Part shown: piece by piece, positions 37,301 to 48,174 of the stretch | Position numbering within the stretch: position 1 is the stretch's first letter | Layout of the letters: each line of letters begins with the position of its first letter | NCBI GenBank assembly: GCA_024195585.1 | Contig: SWBL01000176.1 | Location: forward strand, 1-64,000 | Source: Aureobasidium sp. EXF-3400 | Taxonomy: Eukaryota > Ascomycota > Dothideomycetes > Dothideales > Saccotheciaceae | DNA: 64,000 bases | Direction: 5' to 3' | Program-made: the position numbers and the translations under genes | Notes under the pieces: model-generated | Database searches by the model: none | Told to the model about the DNA's origin: nothing | Seen by the model: only the letters and a program-made list of their open reading frames with translations

Positions 37301-40300
37301 GCCAATGTGAAGGGGAACCCAGTACCAGTCTTGAGTGGTATGATACGTTCCACCATGGCATCATGGGTTGGGACAAAGTCCCTCGATGGCATGCGAGGGA
37401 ATTGAGGCCCGACAGCGCCCTTCAGATCCTGTCTCCAAAACTCTTGCATGGCATTCATATCCGTCTCACGAATGTACTCGACGAAGTCTCTCATGCGAGC
37501 TGGAATCTCGATTGGCTGATTTCGAAGAGCATCGCTGACTTGTCTGAGGATGAGAGGCTCTGACCATCCATCGTATAGCAAATGATGGACAGTCCAAACC
37601 ATATATCGATCGCCAGTCTCTGCTGACTCAACGATGGCGTAGCGCGCCAAGCTTTGACCAAGATCCATTCTCTCGTTCTTGTCGCTTTCAAGGTAGTGCT
37701 CCAATTGAGTGGCATGTCTCCAGGATATCTCCTCCTTCAAAACAACTTGTTGAAGTCCAGGCTCTTCGAGCTGCACAGCGCGCGTGCGAAGAATAGGATT
37801 AGCAGCGACTACTTTCCCCCATGCCCTCTTCAATGCCTCAACATCCATATTCCGAGGTATAGATGCCACTCTTTGAGCGAGATATAGCTCAACCGACTTG
37901 AGGGAAAACGTGAAAAGTGACTCCTGTGTTGGGGTACTGGGATAAATATCCTCGATCTTCGCAGCATCGCTTCCACAAGCCTGTGCTGCTTCAAGACGAG
38001 CATCATCGACTGAACGAGTAATGGTAGAGAACGGCAGGGGCTCCTTCTGTGCCTGAGCAACACCGACTTTGACAACGCCGGCCATCGCGGAGAGAGTTGG
38101 ACTGGCAAATGTGTCAATGACCGATAAGACGAGACCTTGCTCTCTGCAGATCGATACAAGTCTCATCGCTGCCAGAGAATCGCCGCCAAGGGCAAAGAAG
38201 TTATCTTTGAGACCAATACTTGCAGCGTTCAGATTCAAAACCTGACTCCAGGCCTGCTGGAGACGTTGTTCCAAGTCGTTGAGCTTACGGTCAGCATCGG
38301 TGGAGTCTTGACTGAGATCTCTCAAGTCTACCGTATTGCCGAAAGCCTTCAGTCGCTTGCGATCGGTCTTTCCAGATATCAAGACTGGGATATGATTGAC
38401 CGGAATATATGAAGTAGGCACCATGTAGCGAGGCAGAATCTCTTTCACCTCTGCATCAGCCTTCGAAAGTGCTTCACGCAGCTCACCTGGAAGTTTGATC
38501 GAACCGATATCTGTTTGATCGTGTCCCTTCGAGGCGACAGGTGCAACAAAGGCAACCAACGTTGCTTGACCTCCTGTGCCTTGTGGTACGACGACCTCGG
38601 CAATCACTGTAGTGCCAGAGGGCAGTCTAGCCCCAAGCTGGCTTTCAATCTCGCCCAACTCGACACGTTGGCCACGGAGCTTGACCTGAGTGTCTTTTCG
38701 TCCAGCAAAAATGATACCACCAGAACCGTCGGGATCGTATTTTCCGAGGTCTCCAGTTTTGTATAGTCTACCACGACGACCAGCATACTTACCATGACCT
38801 TTGACAAGCCAGCAAGGGTCGTTGATGAACACGGTTGCTGTCTTCTCGGGATCGTCCAGATAACCTTGGCCAACGATAGGGCCCTCGACAAGCAGTTCGC
38901 CAACGGCACCGGCAGGCATAAGTTGCTCGTGGTCATCAGGGTTCACGATCCACATACATGCTCCATTACCAGTACCGATGGATATATAGTCTCTGCCTGT
39001 CGCAGTGTCGCTGTTGATCGTGCATCCAATGGTACACTCACAAGGTCCATAGCCGATGACAATTCTGGTGTCTTGACCCCAAAAGTTGACATCTCTGGCA
39101 GAAGCTGCTTCTCCTCCAAGACCCAAAACATCGAGTGATTTTATAATATCTGGGTCCAAGATTCGAGCCATAGAAGGAGTGATGCCTGCGTAATTGATCT
39201 TCATATTTCGGATCACGCCATTGATGTCGTTCAGCCGGTCTTCATCTGAGGGAATGCAAAGACAACCACCGTTGCCTATTGTCAAAAACATACTGTCGAT
39301 ACTGACGTCGAAAGCGTACGATGCAAAATCGAGAACTCGGGACTTTTCGGTATAGCCAACTGCCTTCGCTCTGGGAATAGCGCTGCTGGTGTATGTCTTG
39401 TGGGAGATTGTAACAGCTTTTGGCGTACCAGTGCTTCCAGATGTGAAGATGATATACATTAGAGTGTTAGGGTCAACTGGCGCAAGTTTCTTCAAGCTAC
39501 CAGGAACGGCTAGCTTGCAAGCATTTTCTTCAGTAATAAGGTGCGGTGCGTTCGGCAAGATGGATTTGGCAAAATCATGTTGTACACGTGAAGAAACGAT
39601 GATTTTCGCACCAATCTGTACAGCCATGTTTCGAAGTCGAGCAAGCGGAAGTGACGGATCCATCATTGCAAAGGTGGCTCCTGCTTTCATGGTTGCCAGT
39701 ACAGCAACTATCGCCCATCGTGACTTCTCAAAGCACAACGGTACAATATCGTGTGGTCGCACGCCCTCGGCAATCAGAGCTTGTGCCATGGAGATTGAAT
39801 ATTGGTCAATCTGTCCAAATGTCAATGTGCCATCCCAGGAGTCGATTGCGACCTTGTCGGGAAGTTGCTGAGCTCGCTCGGAAACCTTCTCATGCATACA
39901 GAAATCGTAAGTCGGGGGCAATTCATTGTTGTATCGCCAGATCTCGTCCAAATCGCTCGTTGTTGGTCGTAATGAGTCTTCGATTGTTATTCCAGGTTTT
40001 GAGATGCAAAGTTGTATGGTGTCTGCCAGTGATCTGATGTATCTGGTCACCTCATTGTCCAGAATGTCCTTGCTGCGGAATGCTGGTTGAATACTGATAT
40101 TCCCATCGAGGAAGCGTACGCTTAGATGGAGAGTTCTCTTTGCCCATAATGTCAGCTGAGGATATCATCTACAGTCTCGGATATCATGAACGCACCATTG
40201 TTTGTTCATCAGGTTGTTGTTGCTGCTGTAGAAGACCAGTGCTCAGGAGCAGCGAGACGGGCTCCGTACTCTTCACGCACGACCTTGCTTCCGAAATCTT

Positions 40301-40621
40301 GCTCGCAATAGTTCTGGTAACACTATCGACCGAGTCTTGCAATCCTTTCATGACATCCTCCATTGAGATATGCCTGCATGGTTGCTCTGATGCATATGAA
40401 GAGCTTTGATATGTCCAGTCGAATGTTACACGTTCGCCTTCTCGACCCCTCAGGAGCACGATCAACCGTGATGCTAGCACGATGTCCTCCTTGATACCAC
40501 TTGGGGCAGTGCTCGATTGGAATGCAAGTTTGTCCATGTTGTAAGATATGCAGTCTGTAGATGTATTGTTCAGGGCTTCATCACCTGAAGAGCTCCGTTC
40601 AGTGATATGTTTGTAGCCCAT
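34354..40621 (-). CDS. Siderophore NRPS, SidD/NPS6 type (A-T-C-dA-T-C)
   Basis: Assembles the extracellular hydroxamate siderophore (fusarinine C in Aspergillus SidD, coprogen in Cochliobolus NPS6). Exons 40621-40196 and 40137-34354 give 2069 aa. Residues 1-170 are a partial condensation-like leader (IKEDIVLASRLIVLLR). Adenylation domain: FTSGSTGTPKAV at about 373, GYGPCECTIGCT at about 504, YKTGDLGK at about 601. T1 has LGGDSLAAM with its phosphopantetheine serine at about 796. C1 has VHHLLYDGWS at about 992. A shrunken second adenylation remnant spans about 1296-1550 and lacks the core ATP-binding motifs, as in NPS6. T2 has LGGDSVLAM at about 1582. The terminal C domain has SHAQYDG, a usual variant of HHxxxDG in these synthetases. 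The gene is divergent to the SidF-type gene, with GATA sites between. Confidence 0.93.
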
Positions 40622-40857
40622 CTCTACGGTTCATTGGACTCGGAGACTTGAGTAGGTGGTATTGGTCGACGTGACGACTATCGGCAGAGTTCAAACTCAA
40701 GCATATAGCCGAGCAATAACAAGGTGTCTCTACACGAGCCACGCTTGCCCAGAACGACCATTATGGAAGTTAGCGGTCTAAAGTTGGAATCATGTTGGTC
40801 TCAAGCGACATCGGGTGCTCAGGAGTGTGTACGGTAGATCCGCTACGATGGCACGAC

Positions 40858-40869
40858 ATCTGATAAGAT
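40858..40869 (+). promoter_or_regulatory. Sre-type GATA site, ATCTGATAAGAT
   Basis: Exact match to ATCWGATAA, the published target consensus of the iron-responsive GATA repressor SreA/Sre1. It lies about 240 bp upstream of the NRPS start. Confidence 0.7.
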
Positions 40870-40950
40870 GAAGAGTTTTCATGGCGCACGTTCGTGGACC
40901 CAACACAAACGACGGTGAGAGGTACGTGAGACGCTAAAGGAATTTGACGC

Positions 40951-40962
40951 ATCTGATTAGAT
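40951..40962 (+). promoter_or_regulatory. Sre-like site, ATCTGATTAGAT
   Basis: Variant with GATTAG in place of GATAAG. The same 12-mer recurs exactly at 41054, 50216 and 50361. Confidence 0.55.
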
Positions 40963-41053
40963 GACTCGGGTATACCGATATCGTTGGAGTCCACTTGTTG
41001 AGGGAAGAGGTTGGTGGAGGATGGAGTGGGGTTGCAGCACAGACGGCAGTTGG

Positions 41054-41065
41054 ATCTGATTAGAT
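41054..41065 (+). promoter_or_regulatory. Sre-like site, ATCTGATTAGAT
   Basis: Second copy of the 12-mer in the NRPS/SidF-type promoter. Confidence 0.55.
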
Positions 41066-41157
41066 TTTAGCGAGCTCCGAAGCTCGGACCATGAAGCGAA
41101 ATCGATCAACCCTCGTCGCGAACCTTGCACAGTGCTTGGCTGCACGATATTGCTCGG

Positions 41158-41169
41158 ATCTGATTACAT
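41158..41169 (+). promoter_or_regulatory. Sre-like site, ATCTGATTACAT
   Basis: One mismatch from the recurring 12-mer. It lies about 400 bp upstream of the SidF-type start. Confidence 0.45.
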
Positions 41170-41563
41170 TGCATGCGTCAGACCAAGACTCGTACTCGCC
41201 AGCTCCCTAATGGCAGTGGGTAGCGGTGGCCGAGTTGCAAGGATCTTCAACAGGAGGAAGATGTGCAGGGCGACCCAACGCACGTCCATTCTGCACGAGC
41301 GAGAAGCGCCTTGGTGCTGCTATGCTTTCTCAAACGACGTTACGGCACTGGCGCCGCGCTACCAATTCGTGTCGTCGCGCAAATCACCCACGGCTAAACA
41401 ACACTCTCCATTGACCGGCCAGCATGCCTTGTCCGACGGTTAGTCTGAGCTTTCTGTGCCGAGGGAGTCCATCAGGGTGCCCGAAATATACTTGATGCTC
41501 AAGGTAGGTCGTGACTTGCTATTGTCAACAGATCAACATTGCTGTGCAGGAATATCTATTACG

Positions 41564-42901
41564 ATGGCTCATGGATCTGCATCACCACACCAATACCCTC
41601 TGGTTAAGCTGCCTCATCCTTTCCTCACATCATACCGAGTCAATGTCGTCTCGTCCAACTTTCCTGCCGGACGCGTCTTGCACCTAGAAGAGCAGCCCTC
41701 CAAGGGAGAGGCGCCAGCTCAAGCATTGCATTCAGACTCATTGACATGGCTGGATCTGCACACGTCACCCACAGAGTCACACCCCCCGCTCATCGACAAC
41801 AGTGATTGGGCTCGTGCTGCTCGTGGTCCACAAACCACCTTCAAATGGCCTGACAGTACTGCTCCTACCCTAGGCCAGGTGTGGAACGTCGTCCATGCCA
41901 TCTACCTGGCCTATCCCAACACCGAGCACTTTCGATTGACACTGCAAGGTGCAGACAAACAAACCCTACACGATGAGCTGCTGGCCACTGGTCTTGCCAT
42001 TGAACATCCCAGACCATGGCATCTGCCAAACGAATCCGTTTCTTGCAGCAACGAACTCCTTGTCTTGCGTAGCTCTTTCTGGCAAGGTGCTGCATCACCC
42101 ACTGGTCCTCGTCCAATCTGGGTCGTCGGCGACGCCATCGACTCAAACCTCCGCACACCTCTCTCGAACTACCCCCTGATGCCAGAAACCCATCACTTCA
42201 CCATCAAGTTCCCCAACGAGCGCATTTACGCCCGGCATCCCGTCCGTCGCCCTAAGCCCGCTCCTCAAAGCATCTGCTACTCGCGCTACATCCCTGAAGT
42301 CGATCAGCATTTCTCTCTTGAAGTCGTCGATTGGACAGATACCGAACACCTCAATCTCTTCCACACATGGCAGAATGACCCTCGCGTTGCAAAAGGATGG
42401 AACGAAACAGGAGACCTCGAACACCATCGCAACTACCTCCGAAACCTGCACTACGATCCTCATGTCGTGTGCCTGTTTGGTCGCTTCGACGACACAAGAT
42501 TCAGCTATTATGAGTTGTACTGGGCAAAGGAAGATCACTACGGCGCCCACTTTGATGCTGAAAACTATGACCGCGGCCGCCACTCCCTTGTGGGCGACTC
42601 GTCCTTCCGCGGCGCCAAGCGAGTGAACGCTTGGTATAGCAGTTGCATCCACTACTGTTTCTTAGACGACCCTCGCACTGCCAATGTGGTTGGCGAGCCC
42701 AAAGCTTCCGGAAGCATCATTCTGAGCTATGAGCAGAGTCAAGGATTGGCAATTGCCAAGTACGTGGATCTGGGACATAAGAGGAGTGTGCATAGTATCG
42801 CGAGCAGGGAGAAGTGGTTCCAGTTGTGTCCGGTGTTTTGGGATGGCAGGGAAAGGCCATTGGAGAGTGCTGATCGTGCTGCTTGGGCTGCCAAGTTGTA
42901 G
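41564..42901 (+). CDS. N5-hydroxyornithine acyltransferase, SidF type (IucB/GNAT-like)
   Basis: Transfers an acyl group from acyl-CoA (anhydromevalonyl-CoA in Aspergillus SidF) to N5-hydroxyornithine to make the hydroxamate. 445 aa, single coding exon. The C-terminal half is the IucB-like acyltransferase domain: [49 protein letters not shown] and [13 protein letters not shown] are characteristic blocks. The N-terminal half is the structural repeat found in SidF. The C terminus is AAKL, so the last three residues AKL form a canonical PTS1, agreeing with the known peroxisomal location of Aspergillus SidF. The start is the ATG of [11 protein letters not shown], chosen over upstream in-frame codons with no conservation. 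SidL (acetylase) is the alternative, but PTS1 and neighbours favour SidF. Confidence 0.9.
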   Translation: MAHGSASPHQYPLVKLPHPFLTSYRVNVVSSNFPAGRVLHLEEQPSKGEAPAQALHSDSLTWLDLHTSPTESHPPLIDNSDWARAARGPQTTFKWPDSTAPTLGQVWNVVHAIYLAYPNTEHFRLTLQGADKQTLHDELLATGLAIEHPRPWHLPNESVSCSNELLVLRSSFWQGAASPTGPRPIWVVGDAIDSNLRTPLSNYPLMPETHHFTIKFPNERIYARHPVRRPKPAPQSICYSRYIPEVDQHFSLEVVDWTDTEHLNLFHTWQNDPRVAKGWNETGDLEHHRNYLRNLHYDPHVVCLFGRFDDTRFSYYELYWAKEDHYGAHFDAENYDRGRHSLVGDSSFRGAKRVNAWYSSCIHYCFLDDPRTANVVGEPKASGSIILSYEQSQGLAIAKYVDLGHKRSVHSIASREKWFQLCPVFWDGRERPLESADRAAWAAKL

Positions 42902-43022
42902 CATTCTGAGGAAAGAGTAGCAAAAAAGTGATTTAGTCTATGAATTCAAGCTGTGATCCTTGAATTGCTTTTTCTCTGACTCAGAAGATCAAGACTCTGC
43001 GTTGTTCGATCAAGGACATATC

Positions 43023-45154
43023 TTACCCAACCAAACTCAACACATTGGCGTCCGCGATGTCAACTTGCTTGTCACGCTCGAGCATACCAACTTCCGCGAA
43101 TGAATCAACCATACTAGCCACACTCTGCCTCCCACTACTACTTTGCCCCTCCGACACCTTTACCTCCACCTCCCCTTCCTTACTCTGCAACACCTCAACC
43201 ACAAGCTCCCCTCTGCTATTCTTGATCAATCTACCTCGATCTCTCGTCCTGAATAGCCTGCCATAGACACAATGAGAAAGGAAAAACACAGCATCCAGAT
43301 CCGGGCGATGCAGAAAGCCAGAGGGGAGACAAGGACCACTGATATACAGGTCGCCAACACTACCTAGAGGGACTGGCATCTTTGTCTTTGGACACAAGAG
43401 TAGAGCACCTGTTGTTGGGAGAGGACTACCAACGACAGTATCTCTAGTCGTGGAAGAGACATACGAGATGAAAGTAGCAGGCGCCGCACTGTTGGGAGTT
43501 GTATACAGCTTTAGGATCGTAAGCATGCTATATGGCGTATGCGGATCCGTCGTAAGATTTTGGAGCGAAGAAGAAGGGATAGAGTCTTGACACCACAAGT
43601 GGCGTAGAGAAGGTACGCGCGAGAGATCCAGTATTGAGGCTTGGAAAGCAGTTGCTGTGGTGATTGTAGCAGACACTTTGTTGATTGCAGTTGATAGGTC
43701 GTGTATTGGGCCGACACTACACAGTGTTCCTCCCGTCCACCATGCACTAAACATCTCCAAGACTGAAGTGTGGCTTGTTGAGCATGAAGACGTAAGCCAT
43801 CGAAACCCTCTCTTGCTCATGTGTGAAGGTATTTGCTTGGAGTAGGATGCTATGGTGGATGCAGCTGCTGAATGTGTCATCTTGACACCAACAGGCATAC
43901 CCAGGGATCCGCTGCCGCTGTACATGATGTATGCAAGGTCTGTCTCTGCAACGCTGGGTAGTGTTTTGTTCTTAGGTACGTTCGGTGTATGCATCCAACC
44001 CGTGACGAATGCATTGACATCCAGACAAACGGTCAAGTCGTCGCCATCGCAGTACCACGGGTCCCAAGGGCGTCCACATAGCGTGGGTCCATCTGTCAAG
44101 ACAACTGCAGCGCAGATATCTTGAACGATACTCTGCAGTTCAATAGCAGGTGCGCCTACTGGTAGTGGGCAGAATGCAAATCCAGCTTTCAGGACCGCTA
44201 ACCAGGAGATGTAAAGTGCAGGTGAGGCTTCCATGTAAGCTGGCACGATGGATTCGGCATTGCGAGATGTGAAACACATGCTGTCGCGCAGTTTATGGGC
44301 TAGTGCTGTTGTAACTATATCCAGCTGTCGATAGGTCATGGTGAATTGCGTGGTTGCTGACCGATAATCCAATGCATGGCGGTCCGGGTATTCTCTAAGA
44401 GTCCCTAGAAACCCGGAGTGCAGTAATGGCGTCGCATCCTTATCACTATGCGAACTCTGTAATGGCGATGGTCGTTGCAAGGGCGGATGATTGAGGATAG
44501 ACAGCATAGTTTCCTGGTCGGAATATACTTGTATCCTAGATATATGGTTCACAAGCATTTGGAAGATTGCATCCGCATAGTCCTCGTCCATCAGAAGGTT
44601 ATCGTACTTCAACGTCAAAGCCGTTTCCATGGCATGATATTGAACAAGAAAAGGCTGTCTGCATTAGATATATGGTTCTCATTCATCATGATGCGGATGA
44701 TGCTCACAGAACTGAGTAATACTGGTGCTTCTGTAGAATCGAAATTGTCCACATCAGCTATGATCTCGAGACCAAAGTCAAAAGCCTTTGTGTCTTCCTG
44801 ATGCTGAGAGTGCTGAACTAAGTCAAGCACATAATCGTCGGTCAAGTCGGAGCCCGATACAGCGCTTCCATCGAATGTCTTGCATTGAATGACATATGGC
44901 TCAACAGGCTTGTGTATTTCTGTCCGTAGTGCATACTGAAACGTGATTTCAGACTGGCCAGTATACGACGCGGTGAACTGAGAGTAACTCTTGAGAAGGT
45001 CGTCTCTGCCTCTTGGACAAGCTTTTTGATTCGTTGTAAAGCTGAAATATGGCCTCTTGTATGCAGTTTGGTGGTTGTGTTCGCGTTGGATTGGCGTCCA
45101 CAAGTCATCAAGTCTCGGAAAGGCAGTGGGCTGAATGATCGATGAAATTGTCAT
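43023..45154 (-). CDS. Orphan degenerate condensation-adenylation NRPS fragment
   Basis: A 692-aa protein from exons 45154-44708 and 44654-43023 (GTGAGC donor, GCAGACAG acceptor). Joining gives LLSSPFLVQYHAMETALTLKYD, which restores the end of a condensation-like region, so the gene is spliced and not simply frameshifted. Residues of about 230-625 resemble an adenylation domain: TMTYRQLDIV, LAVLKAGFAFCPLP, and an A3-like block YIMYSGSGSLGMPVGVKM at about 391 in which the usual P-K-G-V lysine is replaced. The A5 motif is not recognisable, A7 reads FRTRDRGRL, A10 is absent, and no T domain follows. The protein probably cannot activate an amino acid. It may be a remnant of a larger siderophore synthetase such as the first module of a SidC/NPS2 type, or a non-catalytic partner. 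It is convergent with the SidF-type gene and shares a promoter with the SidI-type gene. Confidence 0.72.
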
Positions 45155-45505
45155 TGCTCTGATGTCTGATGGAAAAGGCAGGAGGTAACGACACAGTCAT
45201 CGTTCTTCGCGACCAATACACACACACTGGCATGTTCCATTCATCAAGTTGCGACCCTGTCCTCCTTTGACCCGTCACCCTGAGAGCGACCGGAAGCCTC
45301 GGCCATGGCAGCTCTGTCAGATAGCTGATGGACGCGATGCAGTATGCATGCCCTAAATCGCCGGTGTACATGGCCAAGAGGCTTCGTAGGACCATGCCAA
45401 AACCGAGCTCATTTCGCGAGATATGATCGTCGCAACCGACACAAGTTTCTGACAAAGTTGAACGAGGTGCAGCCAGGTGCATGGACGGTGAGTTTAGGGT
45501 TATCA

Positions 45506-45514
45506 ATCTGATAA
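45506..45514 (+). promoter_or_regulatory. Sre-type GATA site, ATCTGATAA
   Basis: Exact ATCWGATAA match, preceded immediately by TTATCA so that two GATA cores face each other (TTATCAATCTGATAA). Confidence 0.7.
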
Positions 45515-45996
45515 TCGACCCGCCCTGATGCAGCAAGCTCGGTCCATGCTTGGCGAGAATGCCCTTGCCCGCCCGAGCTTTCGCTCCTGCCCTCCACCCA
45601 GCAAGCTCGTGTCACGGACTTGTCTCGCCATTGACAAGCTTCCCATGGATGGTCGTACGGTCTTGATCCTTATTGCTTTGTTGTCTTGCTCCGATGGCTG
45701 ATCAAGAGTCCACATTTCTGCCATTGATCGATTTGTCGAATCAAGGATGCAATGATCATCCGCTAGGCGCCAACCGCATCCCTGTCATGAGCACGCCTGC
45801 CGAGGTAGAACAGCAAAGTCTGTTCGTCTCGGACGCGAGCACTTGCCCGTGCGAAAAGACGCCGTTGCTTTGGCTTGCTCACATCATCAATTTGTAGGAC
45901 GTTAGGCTGTAGCTCGATCTTGCCAGGACCATCCAGCCGTTGTCGGGATGGTGCCTCGGTGATGGAGACATGGCGGGTCATGCATTGGTACATTTT

Positions 45997-46005
45997 TTAT
46001 CAGAT
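45997..46005 (-). promoter_or_regulatory. Sre-type GATA site, TTATCAGAT
   Basis: Reverse complement of ATCTGATAA, 42 bp upstream of the SidI-type ATG. Confidence 0.7.
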
Positions 46006-46046
46006 CCGCGCCTGATGAAGACATTGGTGTAGAGACAACAATCACA

Positions 46047-47830
46047 ATGCAAACGATCAACAGTATCTACGAGATGAACACACCCAAGATCCAACCATCT
46101 CTGTTTCACGGACCGGCAGATCCTCCATTGGTGACCGTAACATTGGGAGAGTTCCTCGACATCCAGTGCGAACGATATGGAGAGCGTGAAGCACTTGTAT
46201 TTCCCTGGACTGGAGCACGATGGACATACAACAACTTGAGAGAAGAGAGTTCGAAGCTCGCTAGATATCTCTACTCAAGAGGCATCCGTCCAGAAGACCG
46301 GATAGCCATTCTTGCTGGCAACAGAGTCGAATATGCTGCCGTCTTCTTCGCGTGTATGCGTATTGGCGCTGTGCTGGTCATCTTGAACAATACATACACG
46401 ACTCCTGAGGCAGAGTATGCTCTCAAGTATACAGGTGAGCATTAGGCTTGTGCCATGTTGATGATAATTTCGCTGACAGATTGGTAGACTGTAAGATTTT
46501 GTTCGCAACACCGACCATTGGCAAACACATCGACAATTCGACCATGCTCAGGCAGTTCTCGACTAGCTCAGACGAGTTGCCAGCATTGCAGCAGATTGTC
46601 ATTTTGGCAGATAAGCTCGACAATCTACTGAATTATCAAGACGCCATCAAGATAGGATCACGACTACCCGATGGACCAGTCAAGCAGATACAAGACAGCC
46701 TCTCATCCTATGAGACGTGTAACCTACAATTTACGAGTGGCTCGACTGGTCATCCCAAAGCAGCCATGCTTACACACCATGGCCTGCTCAACAACTCCCG
46801 CTTCATTGGTGATCGCATGAGTTTGACAGAAGAGGACGTACTCTGCTGCCCACCACCCATGTTCCACTGCTTCGGTCTGGTACTAGGCATGTTGGCCTGC
46901 TTAACGCATGGTGCAAAGATTGTATACCCCTCAGAGATCTTTGATGGACCAGCTGTATTGCAAGCCATTACTAACGAGAAATGTACCGCCGTTCATGGGG
47001 TGCCAGCCATGTTCGACACGTTGTTCAGCCTACCACGACCCGTTGGTTTCAACTGCGATAGACTCAGAACAGGAATCATCGCAGGTGCCCCCGTACCACG
47101 TCACTTGATGGAGCTGCTAGTCAATGAGTTTGGTATGACAGAGTTCACAAGCAGCTACGGTCTGACCGAGGCCTCGCCAACTTGCTTCAACGCCTTTGTC
47201 GACGACTCCATTGACCGTCGTCTAACAACAGTGGGTACGTTGATGCCACACACCCATGCCAAAATCGTCGACAAGAACAATCGTATCGTCCCCATCGGGT
47301 CACGCGGCGAACTCTGCATCGCGGGCTACCAACTCCAACAAGGCTACTTTCGCAATCCCGCAAAGACGGCCGAAGCCATGGAACGCGATGCTGATGGCGT
47401 ACTCTGGCTACACACAGGCGATGAAGCAGTCTTTGACCGCCACGGCTACTGCTCAATCACCGGTCGCTTCAAAGATATCATCATTCGCGGTGGCGAAAAT
47501 ATTTACCCACTCGAGATTGAGGAACGCTTGATCAAGCACGAGGCAGTCGAGCGCGCCATTGTGGTTGGCTTACCACACTCCAAATACGGCGAAGTGGTTG
47601 CTGCATTCTTGCAGCGTGCTGCTGGAGCTGCCAAGCCTAGCGATGAGGATGTGCGTGAGTGGACTAGACAGACTTTGGGCAGACATAAAGCTCCTGCTCA
47701 TGTCTTCTGGCTTGGTGAAGATGGTGTCACGGATCAGATCCCCATTACCGGTAGTGGCAAGATCAAGAAGTTTGAGATGAGGAAGATTGGAGAGGGGTTG
47801 TTGGCTTCGATGCCCAAGCCTAAGCTTTGA
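46047..47830 (+). CDS. Acyl-CoA ligase, SidI type
   Basis: Activates an acyl acid (mevalonate in Aspergillus SidI) as its CoA thioester for the acyltransferase. Exons 46047-46434 and 46488-47830 encode 576 aa. Motifs: P-loop FTSGSTGHPKAAMLTH at about residue 211, SSYGLTEASP (A5), LHTGDEAVFDRHGY (A7), GRFKDIIIRGGENIYP (A8) and PITGSGKIKKFEMR (A10 lysine). Splicing joins LKYT to DCKILFATP; the earlier in-intron AG gives a stop. The C terminus is PKL, a weak PTS1 variant. Residues KIQPSLFHG near the N terminus approach the PTS2 pattern but end in G instead of L or A. The gene shares a promoter with the orphan NRPS fragment and is followed by the SidA-like gene in convergent orientation. Confidence 0.88.
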
Positions 47831-48174
47831 GCGTGAAGATCAGTGTGTGTTTTTCTTATAATCAGGTTTTTGACAATCATGGTTGCTTGGAAATAAAATT
47901 ATGTATCAATTGTTCTTTTGTTTGTCAATTCTTTTGTTGTGATTCTGATTGTGATTTTAGATCAATAAATACATACGAAAATGTTATACTCTCGTTCCGG
48001 CCGGAGTATGGAAAACATCCAAGCACCGACAGACGAATGCTGAGAAGACTCGCATGTGTGCCATAGACAAAAACAGATGACGCTATGGACGCAAACAAAG
48101 CAAGATGATGAATTTTCTCTTCTCTTCCCATCATACTCCCAAAGACTCAAAGACACAATCTTCAGTTTGCCCTC
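47831..48174. other. Intergenic between convergent genes
   Basis: 3' flanks of the SidI-type and SidA-like genes. AT-rich at about 47870-47990. No gene was recognised. Confidence 0.5.

Larger units (their letters stand above)
40622..41563. promoter_or_regulatory. Divergent promoter of NRPS and SidF-type gene
   Basis: A 942-bp region between the two start codons. It carries four GATA-type sites (listed separately). A 5' UTR intron before the SidF-type ATG is possible: a GTAGGT at about 41503 and a GTGCAG ending at about 41550 would bracket it. Confidence 0.7.
45155..46046. promoter_or_regulatory. Divergent promoter of orphan NRPS fragment and SidI-type gene
   Basis: An 892-bp region with two exact GATA-type sites listed separately. 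Short frames in it show no conserved product. Confidence 0.65.

Noticed and set aside
44600..44720. Apparent frameshift between two long minus-strand frames in the orphan NRPS fragment
   Set aside because: A GTGAGC...GCAGACAG intron at 44707-44655 joins the frames in phase and yields a family-like sequence, so it is splicing and not a broken gene.
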